From Phytophthora hibernalis (taxonomy: Eukaryota > Oomycota > Peronosporomycetes > Peronosporales > Peronosporaceae): a stretch of DNA of 64,000 bases. The notes beneath the pieces are model-generated. The model had not been told where the DNA came from. It did no database searches and saw only the letters and a program-made list of their open reading frames with translations. Of the stretch, positions 52,781-64,000 are shown in pieces. Numbering within the stretch: the stretch's first letter is position 1; each line of letters opens with the position of its first letter. Position numbers and translations under genes: made by a program. Location of the stretch: contig JAAKBF010000076.1 in assembly GCA_012656075.1 (NCBI GenBank), positions 186,001 through 250,000 of the forward strand, written 5' to 3'.

Positions 52781-53944
52781 TTAAACCGTAAAAGTCGCTC
52801 GAACCATTGAGCGTAGCGAACACATTGAATGAGTGCCACGTCGGACCTTACCGCACATGCACGTATTGTAACGAACACGACAGCAAGTTGCAAAGTGCGA
52901 GTTCGGGTCCGCTAGCAGCCTCGCATCGTTCGCCAGTTTAACGTGCTTCTGATAGTTCACTCGATGGACCATCGCCAGCACCTCTCGACAGAACGCTTCC
53001 TGCAGTACCTGGGGAAGGAGCATTCGTTCTGTCGCCGGGTCCATGACGTCGCCCAGAGCTGCACCGCGTTTCTTCACGTTTGTCAAGACGCTCGCAGCTT
53101 TCTCCTGCACTTTGGGTATCAACGCCAATAGTTCCTGCTCGTACCACGGATCCTCCAGCAGCGTCTGCAGATTCTTCGGCGCGTGGACAAGTTGCTCCTT
53201 TGGGATGCCGGGGTAGATCAGCCGCTGGAACTCGTCCTCCTGCAACAACTTGGCGAACACTCCGTCGTCCAGCACCACACTCTCTCCTTGACTATTGACG
53301 CCCCGCTTGTTGCAGCCATCCAGCAGCCTCCTCAGCATCGACTTCCACGACCGCTGGGTCGAGTCCTCAGCCATGTCGTCCTTCTCGGAGTAAATACTCG
53401 ACTTGTTCCTGCCGGCCAGGAACCCTTTCTTCACCGCCGCCTTGTCAATTTTTGACTTGAGTTTTCGCAGCCCCGAGGCCGCTTTCTTCGCCTCTGCCGA
53501 TAAGGTATCCCTCTCTAGACTCAAAACTTGTTCATAAGCTGCGACGGCGTCGTCCCAGAGCTGCAGCGCCTCGCACGCCGCTGCTTTTCGAAGATGACCC
53601 TGGAATTGTCAATTTTGCATCATGAGGCCACAACTGCATCAATTTAATAGTTTTTGAAGCTGTACCTTTGTCCACGTACGATCCAACTCAATGGCCTTCT
53701 CTGCGTCTTGTAGAGCTTCTTGGTGCTGTCCAATCTGATGACAAGCGGCGGATCGGTTGCCGAACAGCAAATGGTTGGCTGTTTGCAGTGCAATAGCTCG
53801 AGAATAAAGTGTTTTCGCCTCCTGGAACTGTCGACGCTTGAACAACTCATTGCCTTGCTGGCGCAAATCTTCCGCTTGTTCTGCGTTGGAAGCGGAGGCG
53901 TCGAATGCGCCGTCGGTGTCGACCTCCACGACAAGATCCGCCAT
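52781..53944 (-). CDS. TPR-repeat protein, two exons (365 aa)
   Basis: Exon 1 runs from ATG 53944 to 53666, a 66-bp intron (53665-53600, GTACAG...TTCCAG) follows, and exon 2 is 53599-52781. The junction is in phase (WTK-GHLRKAAA). Three TPR units are visible: AEDLRQQGNELFKRRQFQEA (about 23-42), then NHLLFGNRSAACHQIGQHQE, and HLRKAAACEALQLWDDAVAA across the junction. TPRs bind partner proteins, often HSP70/HSP90 tails. The rest is helical (SAEAKKAASGLRKLKSKID; FQRLIYPGIPKEQL) and the C-terminus has a Cys pair pattern (CCRVRYNTCMCG). The gene is intact and likely a host gene. The exact family is not named. Confidence 0.85.
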
Positions 53945-55142
53945 TTTGACTGGTCACGTGTGTTGTTTGTTACTTTTTTAAGCAAATACACTAATAGAAA
54001 TTGTTTAAGTAAATAGTATTGTTGTTTGCATATATTTTTACCTCTATTTTAGAGTTTTATTTCAGACTTCATCATTTCTAAAACCGACTTGTCGCCCTGG
54101 GTAAAACAGAGCCTTATTTTCTGCTTTATTTACTACCTGCTACAACGAATATTCTTTTACGAAGTGCGTAAAAGCGACCTGCCTCCTTCCTTGCGGAAGC
54201 TCCGCGGAGATCGCGCCGCCGGCGTCGACTAACCTGCTCTCTCTATTCGTACAACAGTCTGCTGAAGTGTCGTACTACGTGCTACGTCTATGCGGCTATC
54301 CGCGAGGCCTGCAAGTGCTCTGACGCCACGCGCAAATTGATCAGTAAGACCCGCAAGGCGCGCGCCTCTCGTATCGTGTAGGGCTTCCATCGGCATACGA
54401 CGTTCTCGTGGGTGGTTGTGGGGCGGTCTAGGTGGGGGTGAAGATCGCCGTAATAACAGCGAGGGCAACTGCACGCCGCCCTCGGGGCTCCAGTATCACA
54501 TTGTTCCGTTTGGTCTCGGGCGCTGGATCGTTACTTTCATAGAGCGGTATGCTGCGATTTTTCTTTATTGGCTAGTACTAATGATTCTGTTTATCTGCAT
54601 ATTGTAACAAGCTTTGATCTTCTAAGACAAGAAACATTTAATGAACGCATTGGCGTAGAACAATAATACTCCGCTTTACAACAGCTCTTGCGATGGCTTT
54701 TTGAGGTAAAGTGGCAGATTGTCAAGGGCGATACGTTTCGTTGTTGACTTTGTCAAACGATGATCTTGTAGCTCCTGCAAGTATTATAATACTAATATAA
54801 CAGGGGGTGTTTACGTAGCTAAACGTGCTTCGTCAGCCAAGCGGGTTGTCTCCTTAGCTGGTTTTCTATCCAACGGTTGCCTGATACTTAATCTAAACTG
54901 CTGAGTTGTTCATGTCTGTTTTGGATGAATTGGGTCGGAAATGCGCTTTTGAAAGGGCATTTCCGGATTCACTGGCCTTAATTCTAGCGTCTGGCTGTAA
55001 TTCTCTTTGTACTGGCATACAACAGACTTTTAATAAAGCTGACAAGTCGTAATTAAGACTTCGCATATTTGCAAAACTCAGTTTAAATAGCCCGTTTTGC
55101 AAAAACATCTGCAAAGCACAATACCTCGAAATATTTACTTAA
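53945..55142. other. Intergenic stretch upstream of the TPR gene
   Basis: A plus-strand frame 54416-54607 ends in a hydrophobic segment (AIFLYWLVLMILFICIL) that could be a membrane anchor, and the minus strand 54229-54474 is open with a helical sequence. Neither is recognised. No repeat structure is evident. Confidence 0.3.
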
Positions 55143-58100
55143 CCTCTCCAAACCGGGAGCCAAAAGTAAAACTTAAACTGCATATGCAGCTTAATTTGAC
55201 TTGACGTTTGTAAATAATGGGATAGGGTAAAACCAAGTATACGGTTCGAAGATTTGCTCAGTGGTACAGAGCGGTGCTAAAACTGCCTTAACCTGCATGA
55301 TGAAGACGATTCTCTCAGAAATATACTGCATACTGCAGTATAGGACGGAAAAGGACGAGACAGTCACCAAAGCCCCCGAACAGAAACAGCACCTTAGCTG
55401 TTTCTCATTTTCCAAAATTCGAAATTCAAAACTCCCCATACAAATTCCAAATGTCCAAAGTAGGGTGTCACCTTTACAGTGTAGCACAAGCAGTGTACCC
55501 ACATTGACAGACTTCTATGTTCTTTACAAAAGTCAAGTAGTGTGTTTACAGCCGGCGGTGTAATAATCTGAAACAGGTAAATGGGGCAGAATCCATGCGC
55601 CGATGATGCATTTCAGGATGAGATATGGGTGAAGCCAGGCACTGATGCGGAAGTTCAACGTACATTGTACGGTACAACCTGAATCCAGCAGATGACGCAT
55701 TCAAAGAAGCAACAACATGTAATCGATCAATCCATAATGTATGCAGCTTAAAGACAGGATAATATGCATCTTAGTGACTACGATGTCGTGCGGCGCGTCT
55801 TGCTAGACGCCGGCGTCGATGGAGTACCAGGCACCTCTGCCGCCTTGCGACGCATTCGAATGACCTTTGCATTGTCGACCGGGATCAGCTTTCCATTCAT
55901 CCATTCCTTGTGCCACACATCCCAGCAGGTCATGGCAACCCCGCGCACTTGGCAACGAGCTCTCATGCAAAGGAAGACAGGCCCCTTTCCGTTGCAGACA
56001 CCACAGAAATAGGTCGTTGTCAAGGCGCGTTGAGTGTCTGTACGAAGCACGGAGCACACCTTGCACGTGCGCTGCCGTCACTTGGCTTGCGTGCCTTCAT
56101 TGCGCCATTCATCCACCTGACGAGCCGCGTGTGCGGTTGTCTGACTGGCTCCGGTCTGGATAGGCTCGTACGCGGGTGTAACAGGGGCCGCTGCGTGCCG
56201 AATGTGTTGGCCTCATACATGTTCGTCGCCTGCAGCCGACAGAGCTGTAAATGTAACTTCTTCATGAACTTCACGCGAGTCAAAGGGCGAGATTCCTTGT
56301 TCTTGTGGTATGCCTTGTGAACTATGTATCCATTCACTATCGCCAAGTCAATCAAACCCAGCGCCAGCACTTGTAGTACTTTTTGAACCTCAGCGCGCTG
56401 GAGTGAGTATGTCTGGGACCGCAACTGATCGTGGACGTCCACGCCCCCATGAACGCGTGATAGTCTTTCACGACTCGAGGACATGGGACCTCCGCTTGTG
56501 TGGCTCCATCTTGTCGTGTCACTCGATCCAAATCCAGGCCACCTCCAGTGCAGAGGAAATGAACAGGGCGCGAATCCCACCAGCTAATAGCCTTCATGCT
56601 CGGTACAAGCTTAGATATAGCCATCTTGAATGAACCACGCTCGATTTCAGCGGGACGAGTTTTCTTCTTCTTAATTACGCGTTTGCAATATCCCAACCGG
56701 TTCGTCATGATCGTCCCCACACAGTAAAAGCCCATGAGCAGTAGTTGGATAGCTAAAGCCACCGATGTGTAGAAGCGATCAATGACGACCAGTCTCATGC
56801 CCTCCCTCTTAGCGTCTGGCCCAAAGGCAGCGAGTAGGTTTCGGACAACGGCAGCGGGCCCCGATTTCATATCGGGGTTATGTGCTTCACTGGCGTGTTG
56901 CTTCTTGCCACAATATACCTCAAACCTGACGATATACAGCATAAGAAAAATTAAACGTCAGCTAAAACTGCATAATGCATTTTAATTCAAAGTCAAGGCC
57001 CAAAAATCTTACCGGATGCAGTACGCGGTTACTGCACTACACAACATGAAGAGCTTGATCCCCATTTGTGGGGCTTGTCCTTCATGTACACGCGCATTTT
57101 GTTGAAGGACGAGCGGCTCGGTAAGACAGCTTCGTCAAAAGCTAGGTGTGGTGGTGCAACATATCCACGCGCAAACGTGCGTTGAAGCACCTCTACCAAC
57201 TTGCGAATCTTCCAGGCGCGGTCGGTCCGTGCTCGAGGGTCGGTGTTTGGGTTGAAGTGAAGGTTGCATGATATGTCCATGAATCGATCCCGTGCGAGCA
57301 CTGAGCCAAAGCACCCGCGCGAGATCGCACCCTCGTCAGAAGTGATTAGCAAGTTTTTCACGATTGGGGGCGATTGTCCGTGCTATCAGCAACCCAACAA
57401 ATTGACACAACTCGTGTGGTAGGACCGGTTTCATTCCTTCCATTTCTTGCTGGATGTCGCGCGTCGTCTTTCTTGGAAGCTCCGAATTCAACCGCTGCTT
57501 TCTTCGATACCGTCGATACGATTCATCAATTCGCAGTGGCAGCATCTCCCGGTGATATTCATTCGAACATGCAGCGATATGTTGCCACAGCGCGACAGGC
57601 ATAAAGTAGAAAACAGCGCAATCGGCGAGTCTCCTTTTGCAACACATCGGCGGTAGGTCCCGAGTAGCCTTGGCGAAGCCCTGGATTGCTGGATATGTTG
57701 TCCACCGGCTCGTACGGGGTCATCATGTAGGCATAAGTATCTGGCTCAATGACGTCATCCCACCCGGACTCCGACATTTCACGCAAGACCTCGTTCTTGA
57801 GATTGCCAGCGAGGACTTGATCTTCACCACCAAAGCTACCCAGAAAGTTCTCCGCAAAGAGAACTTCTGCTGCGATCTCCTGCTCGGTCTCATCAGGATC
57901 GTCAAAGACATCTTCTGGAACAGAGTAAATCTCGAGGTCCGCGTCCGAGCCGTACTCGCCAGTCTCGATGTCGTCCTTCTCCGCTTTCGTCACCCGAATC
58001 CATTGCGCCAAATTGAGGCGCCCCATCTCCTTCTTCCACGAGATTCAAATCGTCATTGTTGTCGGCTAGCAGCTCGTTAGTAAACGTACTAGCTTCACCG

Positions 58101-59408
58101 TCATCGTCGCCATCATCTACAAACGAACCAGCACACTAACTCATTATTCAGGATAAATACAACATAATATTCAGGATACGATGCAGCAGTATGCAGCACA
58201 CCATGCAGCATAATATTCAGTGTAGCATTCAGCTTACCGTTTTCTCGATCACTTAGTGATTCTGCCGAATGTATGGAGACTTCATCGTTCATCGAGGGAG
58301 AATCATGCTCAGAAGAAAGCGGTGTTCCATCTTGAACGTGTGGAGATGTGGGAATCAGGGAAGCGATTGGGCTGATGCGACGAGTACGACGGGGCGGCGA
58401 GCTAGCCATCGGACTCGCCGTACTCATCAATGAACGACGAGTCGGTCGTGAAGCGCAAGGTCTTCGTTGTGCAGGCCTTGGAGCGGGTGGTGAGGCTGGA
58501 GGTTGTTATGATGCTTCCACCTTCGTATGCGGGTCACGCGGCGCTGCTTCCACTTGCCCGGGCAGAGGGCGTTCAGATACGGCAGTAGCAACCGGCTGGG
58601 GTATCGCGGCAGCTTGAACTCGAGCTTCAGCAGCAGCAATATCTGCAGCGTAGTTTTCGCGAACAATCTGGGCAGATGCAGCTAACTGTGCATCTCCTGG
58701 AGCGCCGATTTGAGCTGGAGCACGACTTCGAAGAACTACATATAGCACACACACAGATATTAGATAATGATGTAGCATGTAAGAATTCAATACAAACGAT
58801 CTGTTCGCGTAGTATTCGAGCACGGCTTCCTCGCCACGGAAGTAGTCGACGCCTTCTGCACCCTTTGCATCCCCACCAGGCCGGATGTAAAAGTAACGGT
58901 CGTCCAAGCTTCGTCTTGGCGGTGGTTTGCACGTCCACCCGTCCTGCTTCAGCTCCCTCCAGATGGACTTGAAGGATAAGTCGCGCGACGTAATCTCGCT
59001 GTCACGCAACACTTTGCCTTGCGGCCGCACCATTCTTGTCCGCGACTTGTACTCTGGCGCGCGAAATTTTCGAATGACGAAAGTTTGGAAAAGGCGGTAA
59101 AGGTGGTGTGGCTGTGAGCCACCCAATCGGGGACGTCCCCGTTGCTTATATAAAGTAATGCACAGCCCAAAGATTTCAGAAACCTCCCAAAAGCCATCGG
59201 GTGCTGCATAATGCAGGATATCCATTTTCTTAAACTGCATATATGCAGTTTAAGCAAATTTAGACTTGGAGTTTGTATGGGTTGTATTTTCCCGCGTCGA
59301 GGCGTTTACAAACTTTAAGATAAGGAAGTGACCTTTTTCTGTTCGCGACTTTTTATACCAAAGAGAATAGGACAGGTATTTTGTCTAAAAGCTTCTGATT
59401 TGGAGGGG
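55143..59408 (-). mobile_element. piggyBac transposon, 4.27 kb, TTAA target
   Basis: Flanked by TTAA at 55139-55142 and 59409-59412. Terminal inverted repeats are CCTCTCCAAACCGGGAGC (left) and CCCCTCCAAATCAGAAGC (right, complement), four mismatches in 18; the CCY start and TTAA target are typical of piggyBac. An internal repeat TTAAACTGCATATGCAG occurs near both ends (about 55178 and 59228, the latter with TATA). The transposase lies on the minus strand. Confidence 0.9.
55778..59240 (-). pseudogene. piggyBac transposase with introns, frameshifted
   Basis: From 59240: an N-terminal domain (FKSIWRELKQDGWTCKPPPR, FRGEEAVLEYY), a disordered acidic region, and two likely introns (about 58740-58800; 58130-58240, GTAAGC...TTTGTAG). 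The central part has LAQWIRVTKAEKDDIETGEY, MKPVLPHELCQFVGLLIART and RDRFMDISCNLHFNPNTD. The DDE core includes PHLAFDEAVLPSRSSFNKM (first Asp) and RLVVIDRFYTSVALAIQLLL (second Asp), then VDVHDQLRSQTYSL. The C-terminal Cys-rich domain reads YFCGVCNGKG ... CWDVWHKEW. This enzyme cuts and pastes at TTAA. Frames change at about 57640, 57350, 56950-57020, 56560 and 56050; some may be introns but not all. Confidence 0.88.
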
Positions 59409-59434
59409 TTAAACAATTTCTATTAGTGTTTTAT

Positions 59435-59480
59435 GGAGATATTATCTCCATAAACTCGGAGATATTATCTCCATAAACTC
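59435..59480. repeat. Exact 23-bp tandem duplication
   Basis: GGAGATATTATCTCCATAAA plus CTC occurs twice in a row just outside the piggyBac right end. Confidence 0.85.
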
Positions 59481-59618
59481 GTTATGTTGAGTTTACCGGT
59501 ACCGGTACAGTAATCCCTAACCAGATGAACCTTCGAGTCCTGGTGATATTCGAAAGTCGAGAAAAAATACCTTCAGAAGCACGGATTGAAGTGAAAGACG
59601 ATAACTTGTTACCTTTTT

Positions 59619-61937
59619 TCATCGTAGCAACAGCTCTGCGTCTAATGTTACGGGAGCGAGATGAAATTTCCCACGGATATGAGCGTGCAGTCGCACGGTG
59701 GAGCGACTTCCTGATGTAGGTGTAGTTGACTCTGTCTTCGGAGCTGCTGGAGCTTTTTCCACTTGAGGACGCTCGAAGTGCCTCGGGATTTTGCTATCAG
59801 AGCAGCTCTTGTGCAGCGAAGGCAGGATCGCGCTGACGACAACGACGGGTGACTCGTCTTTTGTGGCACCGGAATTCACTTGATTGGAGCTCTTCCGCGA
59901 GTGTCGAACGATAGGGGCTCCTCTTGCAAGTTTTCCGGACACAATCGCTTTCGTTGGCAAGTAGATCATGGCAACGGGAGGACGGAGTTTAACGCTATTT
60001 CCACGTTTCTTCTGGATACCGAACGTCGTAGGTCCCAGCAGTGGCTTCTTCGTTGTCGACGACTTTGATGAGACCATCGACGTGTCAACTATACACGAGT
60101 GAACTTCCTGCCAACATTTCTGGCAGTTGACGGTGAAGCACGAGGAACACCACAGCACGGCGACTCGAGCGGAACAGGAGCAGCAAACGAGAACCTCGTC
60201 GTTTTCTGATTCAACATCAATAGTATCGACAACAAGTTCGGGTCGATCACCTTCCTCTTGAGGAAGAACTTCATCAGACACCACCCCTGCGGTTGTTGAG
60301 CTCACCGAGTGCTCAAACATGGTGAAAAGTTCGGCTGGCCTAGTAGCCGTACTTCGTTTTTCATGACTGGAGGTTAAGTTGCCACGAGACATCGGTGTCT
60401 TCTGGCTGTTGATAGCCCCTTCACCAACACTGTCAGCACTGGAGAACTTCCACGAGTTGTGAAGCTGAACCTTGCGGCGAATGTTTTCAACGTGGGTGAC
60501 ACGCGCTTCTTCCGACGGGAGCTGGTGCGCGAGCATCCGCTGGCTGACGGAAGCTTCTAAAGCTCTTCGCACATTCTCCGCTGTAACCAAGGTTCTTGTC
60601 GGCGGTGGATCAGGATCTTCAGTGGGCTGCATTAATCGAGGGGTGACTCCGCTTTCCAACTCAAGAAGACGGGTTGGATTTCATTCAGTTCCTTCACGCG
60701 ACTAGGAAAGTCTGATGGATCCAACATATCTTTCCCGCGCCGCCGAGCTGGTGCTGTCGTCACGAGACTTTGCACGATAGTTTCTAGCGCGGAGCCATAC
60801 TCCTCAACAGAGTTATCCAAGTTGAAATGGTGGAGAGCAGGTTGGACAGCGACTTGAATCACGAGGTCACAAAATGACTCAAAGTCGACATCATTCTCAT
60901 GTGTGAACGACAGCCGCGTACCCGCTGACGGCGTCAAAGATATCCCCACTGTTTTGCATATCTTCACCATAGTCATGTTGCATTCGAACGCAGATCTGGA
61001 CTGGGGGTCAGGCAAAATATCGGACGATTCAGGCTGGTCGGTTGAATGGTGGGGAATGAGAGACCACAGATAAGCGAACCGTGCGAAGATAGCAGCTCGA
61101 TTCTTCGGAGTATCAAGGATCTCTGTTCCAAACAGAGAAGTTGATGTCGTGGGTCGAAAGGAATCATCGGACGTTGCCGGTCTCGAATGTGACGGAATCA
61201 ATCTTTCTAATGATTCTCGCCCTAGCAGAGGCTTTGGGGTTGCGCCTGCTCTTCCAGACGGTTGATTTGTTTGAGTCCCAAGGTCCAAGTTCAGGATCTC
61301 AATGGGCTTCTGGCGAAGCACTTGCATAGGTGGTTTCGAAGACTCTTTACTTTCGCCGTTGAGGCAGATATAACCCTCCCACGGATTTGGTCGTGGAGAA
61401 GATGTTGTAGGCGTAGCTCGTCGACTCTTCCGTGACCTCGATCGCAGTGTGTCTGGCGTCTGGTTTGATTGCTCTCCGCTTGGCTCGAAGTCTTCTCTTA
61501 GTAGGTGATCCGTGTCGAAGTCCCCCATTCATTTAGTCCAGCTGATCGTGGTCTCTCTTTACGAGGTGTCTCGCCATCTCTCGCTGTCTTTTTGCGAACA
61601 GCGGAAGTTTTTTCTTGCAGTGTCGCGTTACAAGACTACTTCTCGACGGAGAATCGTCGAGACCAGCAGACGTATACGGCCGAGGAACGTCCTCGTACCC
61701 TCCATCAAGACCAAATCCAGTCGAAGTTGACGCTGCAGAGTGCACTTTGTGTGCTAGAAACTCCATCGACCTTGGACTTCGGTCTGATGCCTGAGGGATG
61801 GCCTCATTCAAAACTTCTGACAAACCGTAGATCGGACCTACATCTCCGAGCCCCGCACTCTCTTCTGCAGAGTTGATTTCGTTGAAGTTTCCATCTTGAT
61901 TGTCTTCATCACGCCCTAGAAAAGGGTCGTCCTCCAT
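59619..61937 (-). CDS. B-box zinc-finger protein, three frame segments
   Basis: Three long minus-strand frames abut: 61937-61533 (starts MEDDPFLGRDEDNQDG), 61519-60632 (DFDTDHLLREDFEPSG to LNEIQPVF) and 60659-59619. The last holds a B-box-type finger CCSCSARVAVLWCSSCFTVN followed by CQKCWQEVHSC, a zinc-binding protein-interaction module. The middle part has a folded-looking segment (DFESFCDLVIQVAVQPALHH). Continuity of style and the overlap near 60640 (RLLELESGVTPRL in frame 3) suggest one ~770-aa protein with two frameshifts, or unrecognised small introns or assembly errors. Divergent from the 62083 gene, 145 bp away. Function beyond zinc binding is unknown. Confidence 0.65.
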
Positions 61938-61950
61938 AGCTCACTACTCT

Positions 61951-61970
61951 ATTTGACAAAATGAAGAGCT
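61951..61970 (-). promoter_or_regulatory. Candidate Inr/FPR for the B-box gene
   Basis: The minus strand reads CTTCATTTTGTCAAAT (TCATTYY followed by a CAWTTT-like element), 14-30 bases before the ATG at 61937. The 145-bp gap to the plus-strand ATG at 62083 is likely a shared bidirectional promoter. Confidence 0.4.
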
Positions 61971-62082
61971 AGCTGTCAGACAAGCTAAAACCATCTCCAC
62001 ATTCCGCTAATTTTAGGGAAATACCTGAGCTTGCACTCCTGAGCTGCACCCCACGGCTCGTGACGACCACACGTAGAGACTC

Positions 62083-63422
62083 ATGAGCCATGACGCATTG
62101 TCGCCGAGACATCAAGAAAGTCCATTGACGCGTAGAAGTCGAGATATCCCACCACCGACAACCAACTGCCTCGAAGTTCAATGGCGCTTCCTGCAGCACA
62201 AGAACCCCAAGCCGCCGCAATTCGGGTCACCTCAACGAAAACCGCAGCTTGTCGATCAATCCTACCTCAAGTGGTCCATACCAACGCCACCCATGCCTCC
62301 ATACATCACCCGGGGTCCCCATCTCGACTGTTTCACATGTTTGAGATGCAGGATGTCGAAGCGGAAGAGGTTAACTTCACCACTACGGGCCCAACTATCC
62401 CTCAACAGGTCAGTAATCTCCCAGAGAGCCATGCGAGCCGAACGTTGAATGACCTCATGGGCGAGACCCAACGCCAAGCCATGCTTGATCGAATTCTGGC
62501 CGACATGGAGTACCTTGCAGTTGAGCCAACGTATTCGCGACTTGGACAACCAGATAGCGACAAAGGTGCAAATGCCACTTCACCGCGAGTTGCGCAACGC
62601 GCGAAATCGCACAAGCCTTCCATTCTCGAGACAGCCTTACGGAGAGAGTCCAACTCGCCCAAGAATCGATCCCCGGCGAGACAGCGTAAATTCACCGCGC
62701 TCTGGTCGATCAGCCAAGAAGGATACGCGGACGATATGGACGACGACGACGATGAAGACGAGTTTGAAGACACTGGTGGTCAGATGGATTGGGACAAACA
62801 CAGCAAGCGACGTCAACGACGCAAACTGCAGCATCTCAACCAGGAGGACGAAGGTCCGCGCATCTTCTGGCAGAAAACCACCGGCGCAGTGTCCGCCGCA
62901 GATGTACCGGAGCGGCTACTCAGCTTGTCTCCATCTGCTCCACGTCGGACGCGAGCATCTGGCAACATCGTGTTGGGTCGGCGACAGCTTCTTCCTTCAA
63001 CGGAGCTGTCATCTCAAGTTGCAACCCCTCCCAGCCCCACACAGTCACCCCGACGACACAACTTGCGCCTTCCTGCATCTCCAGACCCAGTCTCTCCTCC
63101 GAAAGCGCACTATGGCGCTTGGTACGTCCCGCAGTCGAAATGGTGGACTCTGCACCAGATCGAGCAGCAAACCCTCCCAGTGTCTGCTACCGCTCCAACG
63201 GACGAGTCTCATTACCACAGAGACTCGTCATCCACGCAACGTCAGCACAAACCTGCCCAATCCAAAACTTCCGTCCGAAGATCTCGCTCTAGAGTCCCTT
63301 CTGCCAGCTCAACGCCACCTTCTGCACCAAATCCGCTAGAGCTTCCTCAGTCCTACATTGGTCGGGAGTATCGAGCCTACATCGTCAGTACAGGTTCAAC
63401 CATGCCGCAGTATCTGCAGTAG
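62083..63422 (+). CDS. Acidic, disordered protein of unknown function; one frame change
   Basis: ATG 62083 starts MSHDALSPRHQESPL and continues with EVQWRFLQHKNPKPPQF and YLKWSIPTPPMPPYITRG; near 62335 the reading moves to the next frame (HMFEMQDVEAEEVNFTT) and stays open to TAG 63420-63422. Joined, this is about 445 residues. It has an acidic run (DDMDDDDDEDEFED), a basic patch (SKRRQRRKL), FWQKTTGAVSAADVPERLL, a Ser/Pro-rich second half and a conserved-looking GAWYVPQSKWWTLHQ segment. No domain is recognised. The frame change is either a small intron or an indel. Head-to-head with the B-box gene. Confidence 0.6.
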
Positions 63423-63553
63423 CTGCGACACGCCAAAACTGAAGATCCACTTCAACTTGAAGTTGGCTAAGTCGGCGATCTTGTAACGGACGACACAACA
63501 GACGCCCACCGAAACTCTCGCATGGAGCTCAAGCTGAGGAAGATCGCGTACGA

Positions 63554-64000
63554 ATGCGCAACCTGCGCTTCTTGATCGCGTACTGGGAGTTGAGTTTGAC
63601 GCTACCGGCAGACGAAGGGCAGGACGACACGGCCTGGCTGCGCCGTCTCTTTCGCGAGGAGCTGGCGAACTTCCGTCTGCTTGTGGCCAACGGCGTTTTG
63701 CACGAGGGCGTCATGCTGCATGCACGTGAAAGTCTCCGTGCGGCATGCAAAGATGTGGATAAGGAGGTGAACGAGGAGTGGGCGCGGGTTGCGTCCGAAG
63801 ATGTGCGCGTGGGCGTTCTAAACGACCTGCAACTCGTTGCGCCAAGTGTTTGGATCGGATCTACTGACACACTCCCATTCACGGAGCTTCTGGCCGCGCG
63901 AGGCGTCCAAAACGTCGTCTACTGCACCACCAGTGCAAAACCTGAGACGCATTTAACGCGTCAAGACGATGGAGCCTACGTCGTGACGCTCTTCGACCTC
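63554..64000 (+). CDS. Gene running off the right edge (149 codons, no stop)
   Basis: From ATG 63554 the frame is open to the end of the window. It reads RNLRFLIAYWELSLTLP, DTAWLRRLFREELANFRLLV, NEEWARVASEDVRVGVL and SVWIGSTDTLPFTELLAARG, then VQNVVYCTTS. The WIGS...LLAARGVQNVVYCTTS pattern is reminiscent of the first strands of dual-specificity phosphatases (xWIGS, then GI-x-VL-C/N), but the signature CxxxxxR would lie beyond the edge, so this is only a suggestion. The same frame is open upstream to about 63520, so the true start may be an upstream exon. Strong codon-like composition and no competing frame. Confidence 0.65.
   Translation, partial: MRNLRFLIAYWELSLTLPADEGQDDTAWLRRLFREELANFRLLVANGVLHEGVMLHARESLRAACKDVDKEVNEEWARVASEDVRVGVLNDLQLVAPSVWIGSTDTLPFTELLAARGVQNVVYCTTSAKPETHLTRQDDGAYVVTLFDL

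Overview
The window looks like repeat-rich nuclear DNA of a plant-pathogenic oomycete, probably Phytophthora or a close relative in the Peronosporales. The signs are a secreted RxLR-type (here degenerate LSLR...EEER) effector with WY-like sequence at 3.9 kb, Ty3/Gypsy, Helitron, piggyBac, pogo and Tc1/mariner proteins of the oomycete kind, short GT-AG introns of about 60-70 bp, and ATGs preceded by the oomycete Inr/FPR core-promoter pattern. Species cannot be fixed from the sequence alone.

Layout. 0-7.7 kb: a broken MULE end, an ARM-like repeat fragment, a MITE-like element with inverted ends, the effector with a decayed duplicate of its C-terminal module, a decayed zinc-finger gene and a hAT-type MITE with an 8-bp target duplication. 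7.7-14.7 kb: a chimeric Ty3/Gypsy element with one LTR pair but gag-protease on the plus strand and RT-RNase H-integrase-chromodomain on the minus strand, plus an extra papain-like ORF. 15.8-19.3 kb: an ABCG/PDR transporter relic (minus) split by a 2.9-kb non-coding LTR element; removing one 5-bp target duplication restores the reading frame. 19-27 kb: relics only (HSP90 fragment, solo LTR, metalloprotease 5' relic, mariner-like MITE, tandem duplication). 27.4-35.1 kb: a decayed Helitron Rep-helicase (minus) with a DD34E mariner element nested inside. 35.5 kb: a small spliced gene. 38.9-41.2 kb: a pogo/Tigger-like element. 44.6-48.4 kb: an HTH/Ulp1-protease gene and a second conserved gene, bracketed and interrupted by three minisatellites sharing a TTTTCGG-type core.

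From 50.6 kb there is a more gene-like stretch: a secreted zinc metalloprotease with a mucin-like region, and a two-exon TPR protein. A 4.3-kb piggyBac element (TTAA ends) follows, then a divergent pair: a B-box protein (minus) and an acidic disordered protein (plus). A gene running off the right edge closes the window.

Most coding sequence belongs to mobile elements and most of it is broken by frameshifts and stops. The candidates for expressed host genes are the effector (3897), the spliced gene (35537), the metalloprotease (50611), the TPR gene (53944, minus), the B-box gene (61937, minus) and the two plus-strand genes after 62 kb. No tRNA, rRNA or CRISPR array was seen.
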